The translations under genes and the position numbers were made by a program. A stretch of DNA of 64,000 nucleotides, taken from assembly GCA_016717855.1 (NCBI GenBank), contig JADKEV010000001.1:248001-312000 (forward strand), in the 5' to 3' direction. The notes under the pieces are model-generated. The model was not told where the DNA came from. It ran no database searches and saw only the letters and a program-made list of their open reading frames with translations. Shown here one piece after another: positions 55,171 through 63,480 of the stretch; within the stretch, counting starts at the first letter, position 1, and the number at the start of each line of letters is the position of its first letter. This DNA comes from Betaproteobacteria bacterium (GTDB lineage Bacteria; Pseudomonadota; Gammaproteobacteria; Burkholderiales; Casimicrobiaceae).

Positions 55171-55271
55171 AGAACTTGCAATTATCGTTTATCTGGCGAT
55201 TCATGTCAAAAATCGGAGTCCGGTGACCAGCGCTCCTTGCGTCGCGCGCGCAATGCCGGTGAGAATCCGGG

Positions 55272-56045
55272 ATGCCCATTACGCTCCCCGCCGAACTGTC
55301 GTGGCCGCTGCTGACAGTGGTCGCGCTGGTGGTCATGCTGGCCTATCTGACGTTCGGCGCCACGGGCTTCGGGGCGGCGATCTTGTCGGTGCCGTTGATT
55401 GCGCATGTGCTGCCGCTGACCTTCGTGGTGCCGTTGATGACGGCGATCGACTGCGGCGCCATGGCGACGGCGACGTCGCGCCAGTGGCGCATCGTCGACT
55501 GGCGCGTGTTCCGGCGGCTGCTCTTTCCCCTGCTCATCGGCATCGCCGCCGGGCTCACGCTGCTGATCAACCTGCCGCGCGGCGCCGCGCTGCTGGGGCT
55601 CGGACTCTTCGTCACGGGCTATGCGGCGTACATGCTCTTCGGCGCGCGCGAGTGGCGCGCGATACATCCGGCGTGGGCGATTCCGCTGGGGCTGTTCGGC
55701 GGCGTGTTCAGCGCGCTGTTCGCCACCGGCGGACCGGTCTACATGGTCTACTTGTCGGCGCGCATCGCCGACAAGACGGCGTTGCGCGCGACATCGTCGA
55801 TGGTGATCGCGCTCGCCGTCGTGGTGCGGACGCTGGCGTTCGTGTTCTCAGGGATGTTCCTGCAGCAGGGACTGCTGTTGCTGGCGGGGCTGGCGCTGCC
55901 GCTGATGCTGGTCGGGTACGCGGTCGGGAGCCGGTTGCATGTGCGGCTTTCAACGCAGTCGGTGCGGCGGTGGGTGGCGTGGCTGTTGCTGGCGAACGGG
56001 GTTTGGCTGGTGTGGCGGGCGTTGGGGGCGTTAGGGGCGTTGTAG
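55272..56045 (+). CDS. TSUP-family (TauE/SafE) permease
   Basis: A 257-residue inner-membrane protein with about eight hydrophobic helices in two repeats. The first contains LTVVALVVMLAYLTFGATGFGAAILSVPL, the second WAIPLGLFGGVFSALFATGGPVYMVYLSARI, both with the GATG/ATGGP motif of the family. TSUP members export sulfite, sulfoacetate or other organosulfur anions; the substrate is not deducible. Confidence 0.9.
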   Translation: MPITLPAELSWPLLTVVALVVMLAYLTFGATGFGAAILSVPLIAHVLPLTFVVPLMTAIDCGAMATATSRQWRIVDWRVFRRLLFPLLIGIAAGLTLLINLPRGAALLGLGLFVTGYAAYMLFGAREWRAIHPAWAIPLGLFGGVFSALFATGGPVYMVYLSARIADKTALRATSSMVIALAVVVRTLAFVFSGMFLQQGLLLLAGLALPLMLVGYAVGSRLHVRLSTQSVRRWVAWLLLANGVWLVWRALGALGAL

Positions 56046-56149
56046 GGGACGGGGTTCGGGAGCAGTGTCGGTTCCACCATGGATGGGTATCGCTGCGCTC
56101 CACCCATCCTACGGGACCACGGGTCACGGCGGCGCCGGCGACGGTTCGG

Positions 56150-56588
56150 TCAGCCCAACTTCCTGCGGACCATGCGCACGAGGGCGCCGAAGATGGGGAG
56201 CTTTTCGTAGAGTTCCTCGCCGGCGTCCCAGTAGTCGCGGTGGTAGTCGACCTTGCCGTCGCGGTTGAAGCGAATATGCGACGCGCCGTGGATGTTGCGC
56301 TCGACGGCCGGTTGCCAGCGCCGGACCCTGGAACATGAAGTCCCAGACGAGGAACGCCTGGTTGCCTTCGGTGACTGCCTCGCGGATCACGAAGCGGGCA
56401 TCGGTCAGGTCGTCGAACATGTGCAGCAGCACGCGCCGCACTGCGTCGACGCCGCGAACGTCGTTGAACGGGTCCTTGAACGCAGCATCGGCGGCGTACA
56501 CATCGCCCAGCCGCGCCACGGTCTCGCGCGTGAGCGTCTCGTAGTATTCGACCAGGCGCCGCAGCGGCCCTTCCGGCAATGCATGCAT
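56150..56588 (-). CDS. NTF2-like (SnoaL-type) protein of the LitR operon; one frameshift
   Basis: A 145-residue protein when repaired. The first frame reads MHALPEGPLRRLVEYYETLTRETVARLGDVYAADAAFKDPFNDVRG ... VWDFMFQ. The frame breaks at CCC 56326-56328 (one base too many). It continues VRRWQPAVERNIHGASHIRFNRDGKVDYHRDYWDAGEELYEKLPIFGALVRMVRRKLG to TGA at 56150-56152. The NTF2 fold with a DYHRDYW motif is typical of the last gene of LitR-linked operons. The start overlaps the SDR stop by 3 bases (ATGA-type overlap). Confidence 0.85.
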
Positions 56589-57361
56589 CACAACCCCGTC
56601 GACTTGTGGATCAGCGCAAAGTACCACCGGTACGGCAGCATTTGCAGAAACTTGAGCAGCAGCGTGAACCGTTTGGGAAAGTGGATCTCGAAGCGGCCCT
56701 GCCGCAGGCCCTTGAGTATCATCCCCGCGGCCTCTTCGGCGCTGATCAGCGCGGGCATCTTGAAGTCGTTGCTGTCGGTGAGCGGCGTTTTCACGAAACC
56801 GGGACTGATCAGATAGACGCCTATCCCTTTCGGCTCCAGGTCCAGGTACAGCGACTCGGTGAAGTTGATCACCGCCGCCTTCGACGCGCCATAGATCAGC
56901 GCCTTGGGCAGGCCGCGATAGCCGGCGACGCTGGCGACGATGCCGAGCGCGCCCGCGCCTTGCGCGAGCAGGCCCGGCACGACGACTGCGCAGGTGCCGA
57001 TCACGCCATGCAGATTGGTCTTCAGCAGCGCCATCGCCGCCGCTTCGTCGAGTTCCCACGCGCGCATTTCCTGGTGCGTCCCGGCGACCACCAGCACCAG
57101 GTCGACGCGGCCCCAGTCCCGCTGGAGGGTGGTCCAGGCGGCGCGGACGGCGGCGCTGTCGGTATAGTCCAGCGGCAGCACCAGCGCCCTCTCGCTCGCG
57201 CCGGCGACCTCGGCCAGCGCATCGGCCTTGCGCGCGGACAAAGCCACGCGCGCCCCCGCCGCCAGCAGCGCGCGCGCGGTCGCGGCGCCGATGCCGGTCG
57301 AGGCGCCGATGATCCAGACGGTGGCTTCGCGCCACGCCGGCAGTGGCGGGTTCAGCGGCAT
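56588..57361 (-). CDS. Short-chain dehydrogenase/reductase of the LitR operon
   Basis: A 257-residue SDR. The cofactor motif is WIIGASTGIGAATARAL. The catalytic residues are IVASVAGYRG (Ser) and the YGASK motif (LIYGASKAAVINFTESL), with SPGFVKTPLTD after it. The substrate is unknown; the position suggests a lipid or fatty-acid-derived product in the photo-oxidative stress module. The start is ATG 57361, 16 bases after the DUF3833 gene. Confidence 0.92.
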   Translation of the reverse strand: MPLNPPLPAWREATVWIIGASTGIGAATARALLAAGARVALSARKADALAEVAGASERALVLPLDYTDSAAVRAAWTTLQRDWGRVDLVLVVAGTHQEMRAWELDEAAAMALLKTNLHGVIGTCAVVVPGLLAQGAGALGIVASVAGYRGLPKALIYGASKAAVINFTESLYLDLEPKGIGVYLISPGFVKTPLTDSNDFKMPALISAEEAAGMILKGLRQGRFEIHFPKRFTLLLKFLQMLPYRWYFALIHKSTGL

Positions 57362-57377
57362 CGGCGCGCTCCCGCCG

Positions 57378-57920
57378 TCATGGCTTGGTGAAGCTGAGCG
57401 TGACTTCGCCCAGCCGGAAGCCGAACTTGCTCATCGCGGAGCGGTTGAGCATCACCTTGTCGTCCATCAGGAACATCCAGTCGTCGAAGTCGACGTTGTA
57501 CACCTTCCCGTCGACCGGCAGCGCCATCACGTAGCGCCAGCGCAGCGCGTTGCCCGCGGCCTCCCCCACCGCCTCGCCGACGACGTCATCGGCGGTGCCG
57601 ATGTAGCGCCCGGCGCCCTCGCGCTTGATGGTCCACACCCGCCGCTGCGTCGTGCCGTCGGAGTAAACGAAGCGCTCGTCGAGCGTTCCGGTGTCGCCCG
57701 TCCATCTGGCGTCGATGTTCACCTTGAAGCGCTTGACCACCTTGCCCGAGCGGTCCTGGAACACGCCCCAGGCTTCGATCGGACCGTTGAAATAAGTCCG
57801 CAGGTCGAGGGTCGGTTTTTCGTTCGCAAAATCCTGAATGTTCACGCTTGCGCATCCTTGCAAAAGGCCGAGCACGACAACGGCGGCCATGATCACGGGC
57901 CGAAAACGACTAGTTCGCAT
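57378..57920 (-). CDS. DUF3833 lipoprotein
   Basis: A 180-residue lipoprotein (MRTSRFRPVIMAAVVVLGLLQGC, lipobox LQGC) with the DUF3833 pattern: FANEKPTLDLRTYFNGPIEAWGVFQDRSGKVVKRF, then RRVWTIKREGAGRYIGTADDVVGEAVGEAAGNAL and FDDWMFLMDDKVMLNRSAMSKFGFRLGEVTLSF. It is typical of LitR-linked clusters. The start overlaps the end of the MFS gene by 28 bases. Its biochemical role is not known. Confidence 0.9.
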   Translation of the reverse strand: MRTSRFRPVIMAAVVVLGLLQGCASVNIQDFANEKPTLDLRTYFNGPIEAWGVFQDRSGKVVKRFKVNIDARWTGDTGTLDERFVYSDGTTQRRVWTIKREGAGRYIGTADDVVGEAVGEAAGNALRWRYVMALPVDGKVYNVDFDDWMFLMDDKVMLNRSAMSKFGFRLGEVTLSFTKP

Positions 57921-59248
57921 CGAGGTGTTCCTTGGGGTGAGAAACCGGCAGGGCCGGGGAAAGTCGGAGAAGCGGGAGTGCCGCGGCCGGCGGTCGAGTG
58001 CGGACGCACGAGGTTGTTCCACGCCAGCGCGGCGGCCAGCAGCTTGAGCGCGCAGGGCACGCCCGCGTACACGATCGCCAACGCGGCGATGCCCTCGCCG
58101 GACGCCGCGCCCGGACGGTAGCCCAGCCATTGCACCAGCGGCAGCGCGATGCCGGCGGCCAGCGCCAGATTGAGCTTGGTGGCCAGCGTCCACAGGCCGA
58201 AGTAGGCGCCCGCGCCCAGTTCCGGCGGACCATCGTCGATCGCATCGGCCAGGAGCGACGGCGGCAGCGCCAGATCGGCCGACAGGGCGATCCCCGATGC
58301 GGCACAGATCACGTAGAACGCGGCGACATCGCCCGGCCCCAGCAGCGACGCCCAGACGAACGCGGCGATCGCCAGGCTCATCGCGATCAACCAGGCCCGG
58401 GCTTTGCCGATGCGGCGCGCCAGCGCGACCCAGAACGGCATCGCCAGCGCCCCGGCCAGAAAATAGAGTCCAAGGAACCAGCCCTGCTGCGCTTCGGCGC
58501 CGATCGCATCCTTGATGAAGAACAGCACCAGCGTCGCCGGTATCGCGGCCGCGATGCCGTTGATCATGTACACGGCCAGCAGCCGGCGGAAGGCGGGCAC
58601 CCGCAGCACGGCCGGCAGCGTGTGGAGAACGTCGAGCGCGGCGCGGGCAGCGCGCGGCGGACGGGGCGCGCGCCAGACGGTCCAGGCCCCGCACGCCAGC
58701 AGCACGGCGGCGAACAGCCAGGACAGGAACCGCAGGCCGTAGGCGCCGTCGGCGAACAGGCCGGGGATCACCGCCGCCGCCATCACGCCGGCGAGCGCCA
58801 GGCCCTCGCGGGTCGCGGTGATCCGCGTGCGCTGGTGCGGATCGGCCGACAGTTCCGCGCCCCACGCATGGTGATTGATCGTGGCCAGGCTGTAGGCGAA
58901 GTAAACCAGCGCCAGCGTTCCCGCCAGCCACCAGGCGTGGCCGGCGCTGGTGGCCGGCGGCGGCGCGAACAGCGCGATCATCCCCAGCGCCAGCGCCGGC
59001 AACGACCAAGCGACCAGCGTCGCGCGCGCCCCGGAGCGGTCGCTCCACGCGCCCAGCAGCGGATCGACCAGGCCGTCGAGCAGCCGCAGGCCCAGCAGGA
59101 CGAAGCCCACCACGGCCAGGTCGACGCCCAGCGTGTCGGCGTAGTACTTGGGGACGTGGACGTAGATCGGCAACGCGGCCATCGACAGCGGGAGCGCGAG
59201 CGCGCCGTACGCCCAAAGGTCGCGGCGCGGGAGAATCCGCGGATTCAC
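57893..59248 (-). CDS. MFS transporter (GPH-like) of the LitR operon
   Basis: A 451-residue membrane protein with twelve hydrophobic segments. It begins VNPRILPRRDLWAYGALALPLSMAALPIYVHVPKYYAD, as in MFS_2/GPH sugar-cation symporters, with LRLLDGLVDPLLGAWSDRSGAR as the loop 2-3 signature. The start is GTG 59248, whose GTGA overlaps the stop of the chalcone-isomerase-like gene. The substrate is unknown; a lipid or other hydrophobic compound is possible by analogy with conserved neighbours. Confidence 0.9.
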   Translation of the reverse strand: MNPRILPRRDLWAYGALALPLSMAALPIYVHVPKYYADTLGVDLAVVGFVLLGLRLLDGLVDPLLGAWSDRSGARATLVAWSLPALALGMIALFAPPPATSAGHAWWLAGTLALVYFAYSLATINHHAWGAELSADPHQRTRITATREGLALAGVMAAAVIPGLFADGAYGLRFLSWLFAAVLLACGAWTVWRAPRPPRAARAALDVLHTLPAVLRVPAFRRLLAVYMINGIAAAIPATLVLFFIKDAIGAEAQQGWFLGLYFLAGALAMPFWVALARRIGKARAWLIAMSLAIAAFVWASLLGPGDVAAFYVICAASGIALSADLALPPSLLADAIDDGPPELGAGAYFGLWTLATKLNLALAAGIALPLVQWLGYRPGAASGEGIAALAIVYAGVPCALKLLAAALAWNNLVRPHSTAGRGTPASPTFPGPAGFSPQGTPRCELVVFGP

Positions 59249-59823
59249 TTGGCCAGGCCGAGCAGCACGCGGCGCAGGTCGGGACGCGAAGTCGACGGCG
59301 ACAGCCAGATGCCGAAGAACGCCGGGCCGAACGCGGGATCGTCGACATCGCCGATGGGCTTGCCGTTCATGAAGAACCGGGTCACGCCGCCGGGCGTCGC
59401 CAGGCCGAGCAGGCGGTCGCCGTCCTTCACGTCGGGGAACGTCTTCTTCATCGCCTGCAGCCATTGCTGATGCTGCGCGTCGTTCCCGGCGCGGATGTGG
59501 CGCATCTCCTCGATGCTGCGCTCGGCGAGCGCGGCGCCGTCGATGTGCCGCGCGTAGCGGATCTCCAGCGCGTACGGGTCACTGGCCCGCCAGCCGCCCG
59601 GTTGCGCCCACAATCTGGCGTGATAGATGAGCAGCCCGAACCAGCGAAAGCTGCCTTCGCCGTGGACTTCCAGCCTGGGCGCGAGCAGGCGCACCGCCTC
59701 GGGCAGCAACGCGTCGAGCACGGAGGCTGCCGCCGGCGCCTGGGCGAGCGGCTGGGTCGCGAAAGCAGCGGCGAACACCAGCGCCGCGAGGCTAGGCGCG
59801 CGCAAACGTGTACTGTCCGACAT
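59245..59823 (-). CDS. Chalcone-isomerase-like secreted protein
   Basis: A 192-residue protein. The signal peptide ends near QPLAQA. A chalcone-isomerase-like (CHI) domain follows: EVHGEGSFRWFGLLIYHARLWAQPG, ALEIRYARHIDGAALAERSIEEM and GVTRFFMNGKPIGDVDDPAFGPAFFGIWL. Bacterial members are usually not flavonoid enzymes but bind lipid-like ligands. It overlaps both the cfa gene (32 bases) and the MFS gene (4 bases). Confidence 0.88.
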   Translation of the reverse strand: MSDSTRLRAPSLAALVFAAAFATQPLAQAPAAASVLDALLPEAVRLLAPRLEVHGEGSFRWFGLLIYHARLWAQPGGWRASDPYALEIRYARHIDGAALAERSIEEMRHIRAGNDAQHQQWLQAMKKTFPDVKDGDRLLGLATPGGVTRFFMNGKPIGDVDDPAFGPAFFGIWLSPSTSRPDLRRVLLGLAK

Positions 59824-61018
59824 CGGTCGTTCCCGCGATGAAGCCCGCCGCGCAATAGGCCAGGTAGAAGCGCCACATCTTGACGAAGCGCGTGTCGAAA
59901 CCGAGCCCGCGCACGGCCGTCTCTTGCTGGTCGAAGCGCGCGAGCCAGAGTTTGAGGGTGCGCGCATAGTCGGCGCCGAAGTCGTGCCGGGCTTCGAGCG
60001 CGAGCCCGGCGCGCCCGGCTTCCTCGGCGATCCGCGTCCGGGTGGCCAGCATCCCACCCGGGAAGATGTACTGCTGGATGAAGTCGCTGGTGCTCCGGTA
60101 GCGCTCGAAGCGGTCTTCGGCGATGGTGATCGCCTGGATAACCGCGCGCCCGCCGGGGCGCAGCACCCGGTGCAGCGTCGAGAAGTAGGCGGGCCACCAG
60201 CGTTCGCCGACGGCTTCGAACATCTCGATCGACGCCACCGCGTCGTACGTGCCCTGCTCGTCGCGATAATCGCGCAGGACGAGTTCGGCGCGATCCGCGA
60301 CCCCGGCCTGCTGGAGACGCGCGCGGGCGAATTCGGTCTGCGCCGGCGACAGGCTGAGCCCGGTCAGGCGCACATCGTGCGCATGCAACGCCTCTTCGGC
60401 GAAGCCGCCCCAGCCGCAGCCGATTTCGAGCACGCGCGCGCCGGGCTGCAGCGCGAGTTCGCGCAGGATCCGGCGGTACTTGTCGCGCTGCGCGCCGGCC
60501 AGGTCCTGTTGCGCGTCGCCGCCGAACAGCGCCGAGGAGTACGTCATCGTCGGGTCCAGCCACAGCGCGTAGAAGTCGTTGCCCAGGTCGTAGTGCGCCT
60601 CGATGTTCCGGCGGGCGCCGCGGCGGGTGTTGCTGCGCAACGCGTGCGCGATCCGGAACACGAGTTGCCGGATCGCGGACCCGTAGAACGTCTGCGCGAG
60701 CGCCTGCTGGTTGTGCGCGGCGACGGTGAGCAGCGCGACCAGGTCGGGGCTGTCCCAGCGCTGCTGCATGTAGCCTTCGGCGAACGCGTTGTCGCCGCCG
60801 GTGAGGATCTCGCCGCAGATGTCCCAGTCGCGGAACTCGATGTGCGCGGCAGCGCCGTGGGCCGCGCCGAACTCGGCACGAAAGCCGCCGGGGCCGGCGA
60901 CCGTGAGGCGCCCCCAGGCCAGGCGCGCGAGCATCGCCAGCAGCACGCGGGCGGATGCCGGGATGCGGTGTTCGGCGTAAGCCGGGCCGGCCAGGGAGGG
61001 AAGGTGCGCTGCGCTCAT
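59792..61018 (-). CDS. cfa: Cyclopropane-fatty-acyl-phospholipid synthase
   Basis: A 408-residue SAM-dependent enzyme of the Cfa/CMAS family, acting on unsaturated fatty acyl chains in phospholipids. An N-terminal lipid-binding domain (~1-125) precedes the catalytic domain. That domain has EAHYDLGNDFYALWLDPTMTYSSALF, SAM motif VLEIGCGWGGFAEEAL, SIEMFEAVGERWWPAYF and MWRFYLAYCAAGF near the end. Members in LitR- or SigE-type operons can also make furan or methylated fatty acids. ATG 61018 overlaps the DUF1365 stop (ATGA). Confidence 0.93.
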   Translation of the reverse strand: MSAAHLPSLAGPAYAEHRIPASARVLLAMLARLAWGRLTVAGPGGFRAEFGAAHGAAAHIEFRDWDICGEILTGGDNAFAEGYMQQRWDSPDLVALLTVAAHNQQALAQTFYGSAIRQLVFRIAHALRSNTRRGARRNIEAHYDLGNDFYALWLDPTMTYSSALFGGDAQQDLAGAQRDKYRRILRELALQPGARVLEIGCGWGGFAEEALHAHDVRLTGLSLSPAQTEFARARLQQAGVADRAELVLRDYRDEQGTYDAVASIEMFEAVGERWWPAYFSTLHRVLRPGGRAVIQAITIAEDRFERYRSTSDFIQQYIFPGGMLATRTRIAEEAGRAGLALEARHDFGADYARTLKLWLARFDQQETAVRGLGFDTRFVKMWRFYLAYCAAGFIAGTTDVGQYTFARA

Positions 61019-61782
61019 CGTGTCGTTTCCTTCAAGGGTGGATGGGGTTTGGTGAAATAGGGGACCGCCTTGAGCCAGAGCCGCAGCGCGTGCCAGTGGA
61101 TGCGCGCGACCGTGCCCAGCGCCTGGAACGGGAACTTCAGCGCCGCCCGGCGCAGGCTGGCGCGGTTCAGCGCCGCGCAGTGGCCGGCCATGCTGGTCGT
61201 GAGGACCGTGCCGCTTTCGTCCGCGTAGTCGATGCGGGCCAGGAACCGTCCCGGGCCGAAGTGGAAGCGGAATGTGTAGCGGCCCTTGACTTCCAGGAAT
61301 GGCGAAACGTGGAAGACCTTGGCCGCCACGAGGGTCTGCCCGTTGCGCAGCGGCGTGCCGTCGTCGTTGGCGAGCAGATAGTTGTGCGCTTCGCCGAACG
61401 TGTTGTGCACCTCGGCCAGCACGGCGCGCACCGCGCCGGCGGCGTTGTAGCAGATCCAGAAGCTGACGGGCTTGAACGCGTAGCCCAGCATCCGCGGAAA
61501 GCAGATGAGTTCGATCTCGCCGTCGGCCTCGACGCCGTGCCGTGCCAGGAGCGCGCGAATCCACGGGCCGACCGGCGAACCGTCACGCGCGCCGTGGTCG
61601 CGCTCGTCGAACGCGACCCAGCCGAAGCGATTGACGGCTAAGCCCTGCCCGGGCAGCCGCGCGACGCCGGAAAGCGGCAGGCGCAGGAAGAACACCGGAT
61701 AGGACAACCGGTGTTCGGCCGGGCGCGTCCGGTGATGGATCACCTCGCCGGCGATCAGTTGAGGCAGAAACGCAGTGGGCAT
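61015..61782 (-). CDS. DUF1365 protein
   Basis: A 255-residue DUF1365 protein. It begins MPTAFLPQLIAGEVIHHRTRPAEHRLSYPVFFLRL. Signatures are ICFPRMLGYAFKPVSFWICYN, VLAEVHNTFGEAHNYLL, KVFHVSPFLEVKGRYTFRFH and a C-terminal HALRLWLKAVPYFTKP. It is nearly always found next to the flavoprotein and cfa of this cluster. The enzyme activity is unproven; a role with Cfa in modified fatty acid formation is inferred. Confidence 0.92.
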   Translation of the reverse strand: MPTAFLPQLIAGEVIHHRTRPAEHRLSYPVFFLRLPLSGVARLPGQGLAVNRFGWVAFDERDHGARDGSPVGPWIRALLARHGVEADGEIELICFPRMLGYAFKPVSFWICYNAAGAVRAVLAEVHNTFGEAHNYLLANDDGTPLRNGQTLVAAKVFHVSPFLEVKGRYTFRFHFGPGRFLARIDYADESGTVLTTSMAGHCAALNRASLRRAALKFPFQALGTVARIHWHALRLWLKAVPYFTKPHPPLKETTR

Positions 61783-61784
61783 GG

Positions 61785-63146
61785 TCAGGCAGCGAGCGCG
61801 TCGGCGGGCCAGGCGCGGACGGGCTCGTGCAGCGGGACGGCCGGCCATTCGCTTGCCGCAATGCCGGCGGCCGCCGCATAGCCGGACTTGAGCCCGTCCT
61901 CGTGAAAGCCGTACCCCAGCCAAGCGCCGGCGTACCAGGTGTTCTGCTGCCCCTGTAGCGCGGCGAATCCCGCCTGCGCGGCGACGGCGCGGCTGTCGTG
62001 CAACGGATGCCAGTATTCGTACTCGGCCAGGATCCTGTCCTTGGCCGGCTCGAACGGCGGATTCAGCGTGACCAGCACCGGCGTCCTGAAGGGCAGCGGC
62101 TGCAGCTTGTTGATCCAGTACGTCACCGCGACCGGCCTCGTGCGCGCCTGATCGGGCGCGGCGAGGTAGTTCCAGGCCGACCACGCGCGCCGGGCGCGCG
62201 GCATCAGCGCCGGATCGGTATGCAGCAGCACGCGGTTGGGCTGGTAGCGGATTTCGCCCAGCAGCGCCCGCTCGGCGGGGCTGGGATCCGCCAGCAGCGC
62301 CAGCGACTGGTCGGCGTGGCAGGCCATGACGACCTGGTCGAACTCCTGCCGGTGCGCGGCGCCGCGCTGGGTGAACCGGATGTCGACGGCGCCGTCGCGC
62401 CGCCGGATCGCGGTCACCGGGCAGTTCAGGCGAATGTCCGGGAGTTGCGCGGCGATCCGGCGCACGTACTCCTTGCCGCCGCCGGTCACGGTGCGCCATT
62501 GCGGCCGGCCGGTCACCGCCAGCAGGCCGTGGTTGGCACAGAACCGGGCAAAGCTCAGGAACGGGAAGTCTTCGATCTCCGCCTGCGGGCTCGACCAGAT
62601 GGCCGCGGCCATCGGAATCAGATACCACTCGCGGAACTCGCGCCCGTAGCCGTTGCGGTCCAGGTATTCGCCGAGCGTTTCGCCCGCGTCGGACGCGCTG
62701 CCGGCCACGTACGCGGTCGCGGCGCGGTTGAAGCGGGTCACCTCGCGCAGCATCCGCCAGAACGCGGGGCGGAACGCGTTCTTCGGCTGCGCGAACAGCG
62801 CGCCGAAGTCGGTGCCCGCCCACTCGATCCGCTCGGCGTCGTTGCGCAGCGAAAACGACATTTCGCTGGGCGTCGACGCGACGCCCAGTTCGGCGAACAG
62901 GCGGACCAGGTTCGGATACGTGCGGTCGTTGAACACCAGGAATCCCGTGTCGACCGGCGCGACGATCCCCTCCAGCGCCACGTCGACGGTATGGGTATGC
63001 CCGCCCAGCCAGGCGCCCGCCTCGAACAAGGTGACACGATGCCCGAGCGCGTGCAGCCGGTGCGCGGCGCCGAGGCCGGCGATGCCGGAGCCGACGACGG
63101 CGACCCGGCTCGGCAGGAAGGGCATGCTGCCCGGACGCGCGCTCAT
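61785..63146 (-). CDS. FAD-dependent amine-oxidase-like oxidoreductase, first gene of the LitR operon
   Basis: A 453-residue flavoprotein. The Rossmann motif is RVAVVGSGIAGLGAAHRLHALGHRVTLFEAG and the second FAD contact is LGGHTHTVDV. Further features are VDTGFLVFNDRTYPNLVRLFAELGV, YLIPMAAAIWSSPQAEI and the C-terminal NTWYAGAWLGYGFHEDGLKSG with the FAD-binding pattern. ATG 63146 is used; an ATG seven codons later is possible. It heads an eight-gene series reading away from the LitR-type regulator. Confidence 0.93.
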   Translation of the reverse strand: MSARPGSMPFLPSRVAVVGSGIAGLGAAHRLHALGHRVTLFEAGAWLGGHTHTVDVALEGIVAPVDTGFLVFNDRTYPNLVRLFAELGVASTPSEMSFSLRNDAERIEWAGTDFGALFAQPKNAFRPAFWRMLREVTRFNRAATAYVAGSASDAGETLGEYLDRNGYGREFREWYLIPMAAAIWSSPQAEIEDFPFLSFARFCANHGLLAVTGRPQWRTVTGGGKEYVRRIAAQLPDIRLNCPVTAIRRRDGAVDIRFTQRGAAHRQEFDQVVMACHADQSLALLADPSPAERALLGEIRYQPNRVLLHTDPALMPRARRAWSAWNYLAAPDQARTRPVAVTYWINKLQPLPFRTPVLVTLNPPFEPAKDRILAEYEYWHPLHDSRAVAAQAGFAALQGQQNTWYAGAWLGYGFHEDGLKSGYAAAAGIAASEWPAVPLHEPVRAWPADALAA

Positions 63147-63368
63147 GCGAACGCTCCGCCGAACCTGCAGATACCCAACCGTCGAATGACGGGTATCCGG
63201 CAGTCAGGCGCTTGGATTTCGACCAGCAGGAACCGATAGGCGGCGTTCACGATTACAATCCTTTCGAGGCTTTGCGGGCAAACTGCATGGCGTCCAGCGT
63301 CGTACTGCTGCACTACGCAACGCGCATGCAACAGGTTTCGCGGCGGCGTTGGACAGAAGCGCGGATAC

Positions 63369-63397
63369 ATCTATTTGTCCTGGACAATTTAGTCTAA
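63369..63397 (-). promoter_or_regulatory. Candidate promoter of the eight-gene operon
   Basis: Read on the minus strand, TTAGAC (63397-63392) and ATAGAT (63374-63369) are separated by exactly 17 bases. This makes a plausible sigma70-type promoter pointing at the operon, with the operator palindrome filling the spacer. The 5' UTR would then be about 215 bases. Confidence 0.4.
63375..63387. promoter_or_regulatory. Palindrome TTGTCC-T-GGACAA, candidate LitR operator 1
   Basis: A perfect 6-1-6 inverted repeat located inside the spacer of the candidate operon promoter, where binding of a MerR-type repressor would block RNA polymerase. Half-sites of the same type (TTTGTC) recur at 63438-63452. Confidence 0.6.
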
Positions 63398-63437
63398 TTG
63401 GCGCTAATGTAGCCGTAATTGAACAACAAGTCAACAT

Positions 63438-63452
63438 TTTGTCCAAGACAAA
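63438..63452. promoter_or_regulatory. Palindrome TTTGTC-CAA-GACAAA, candidate LitR operator 2
   Basis: A perfect 6-3-6 inverted repeat 28 bases before the ATG of the MerR gene. It shares the half-site TTGTC with operator 1. Its position suggests autoregulation. No convincing -35/-10 pair for the MerR gene was found around it. Confidence 0.6.
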
Positions 63453-63480
63453 TAGTCCAAAGAACCAAGTCAGCCAGATC

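Larger units (their letters stand above)
63147..63480. other. Divergent promoter region between the oxidoreductase operon and litR
   Basis: These 334 bases separate the operon start from the MerR gene. The region from about 63365 to 63460 is AT-richer than its surroundings and holds the two operator-like repeats and a promoter annotated separately. The stretch 63147-63360 is GC-rich and shows nothing recognisable. Confidence 0.6.

Noticed and set aside
63143..63370. 75-codon minus-strand frame starting near the operon promoter and overlapping the flavoprotein start
   Set aside because: Its start would lie at or upstream of the predicted transcription start, the peptide has no recognisable feature, and the ATGA overlap can be chance.
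63419..63458. TTGAAC as -35 box of the litR promoter
   Set aside because: No acceptable -10 hexamer at 16-18 bases distance.
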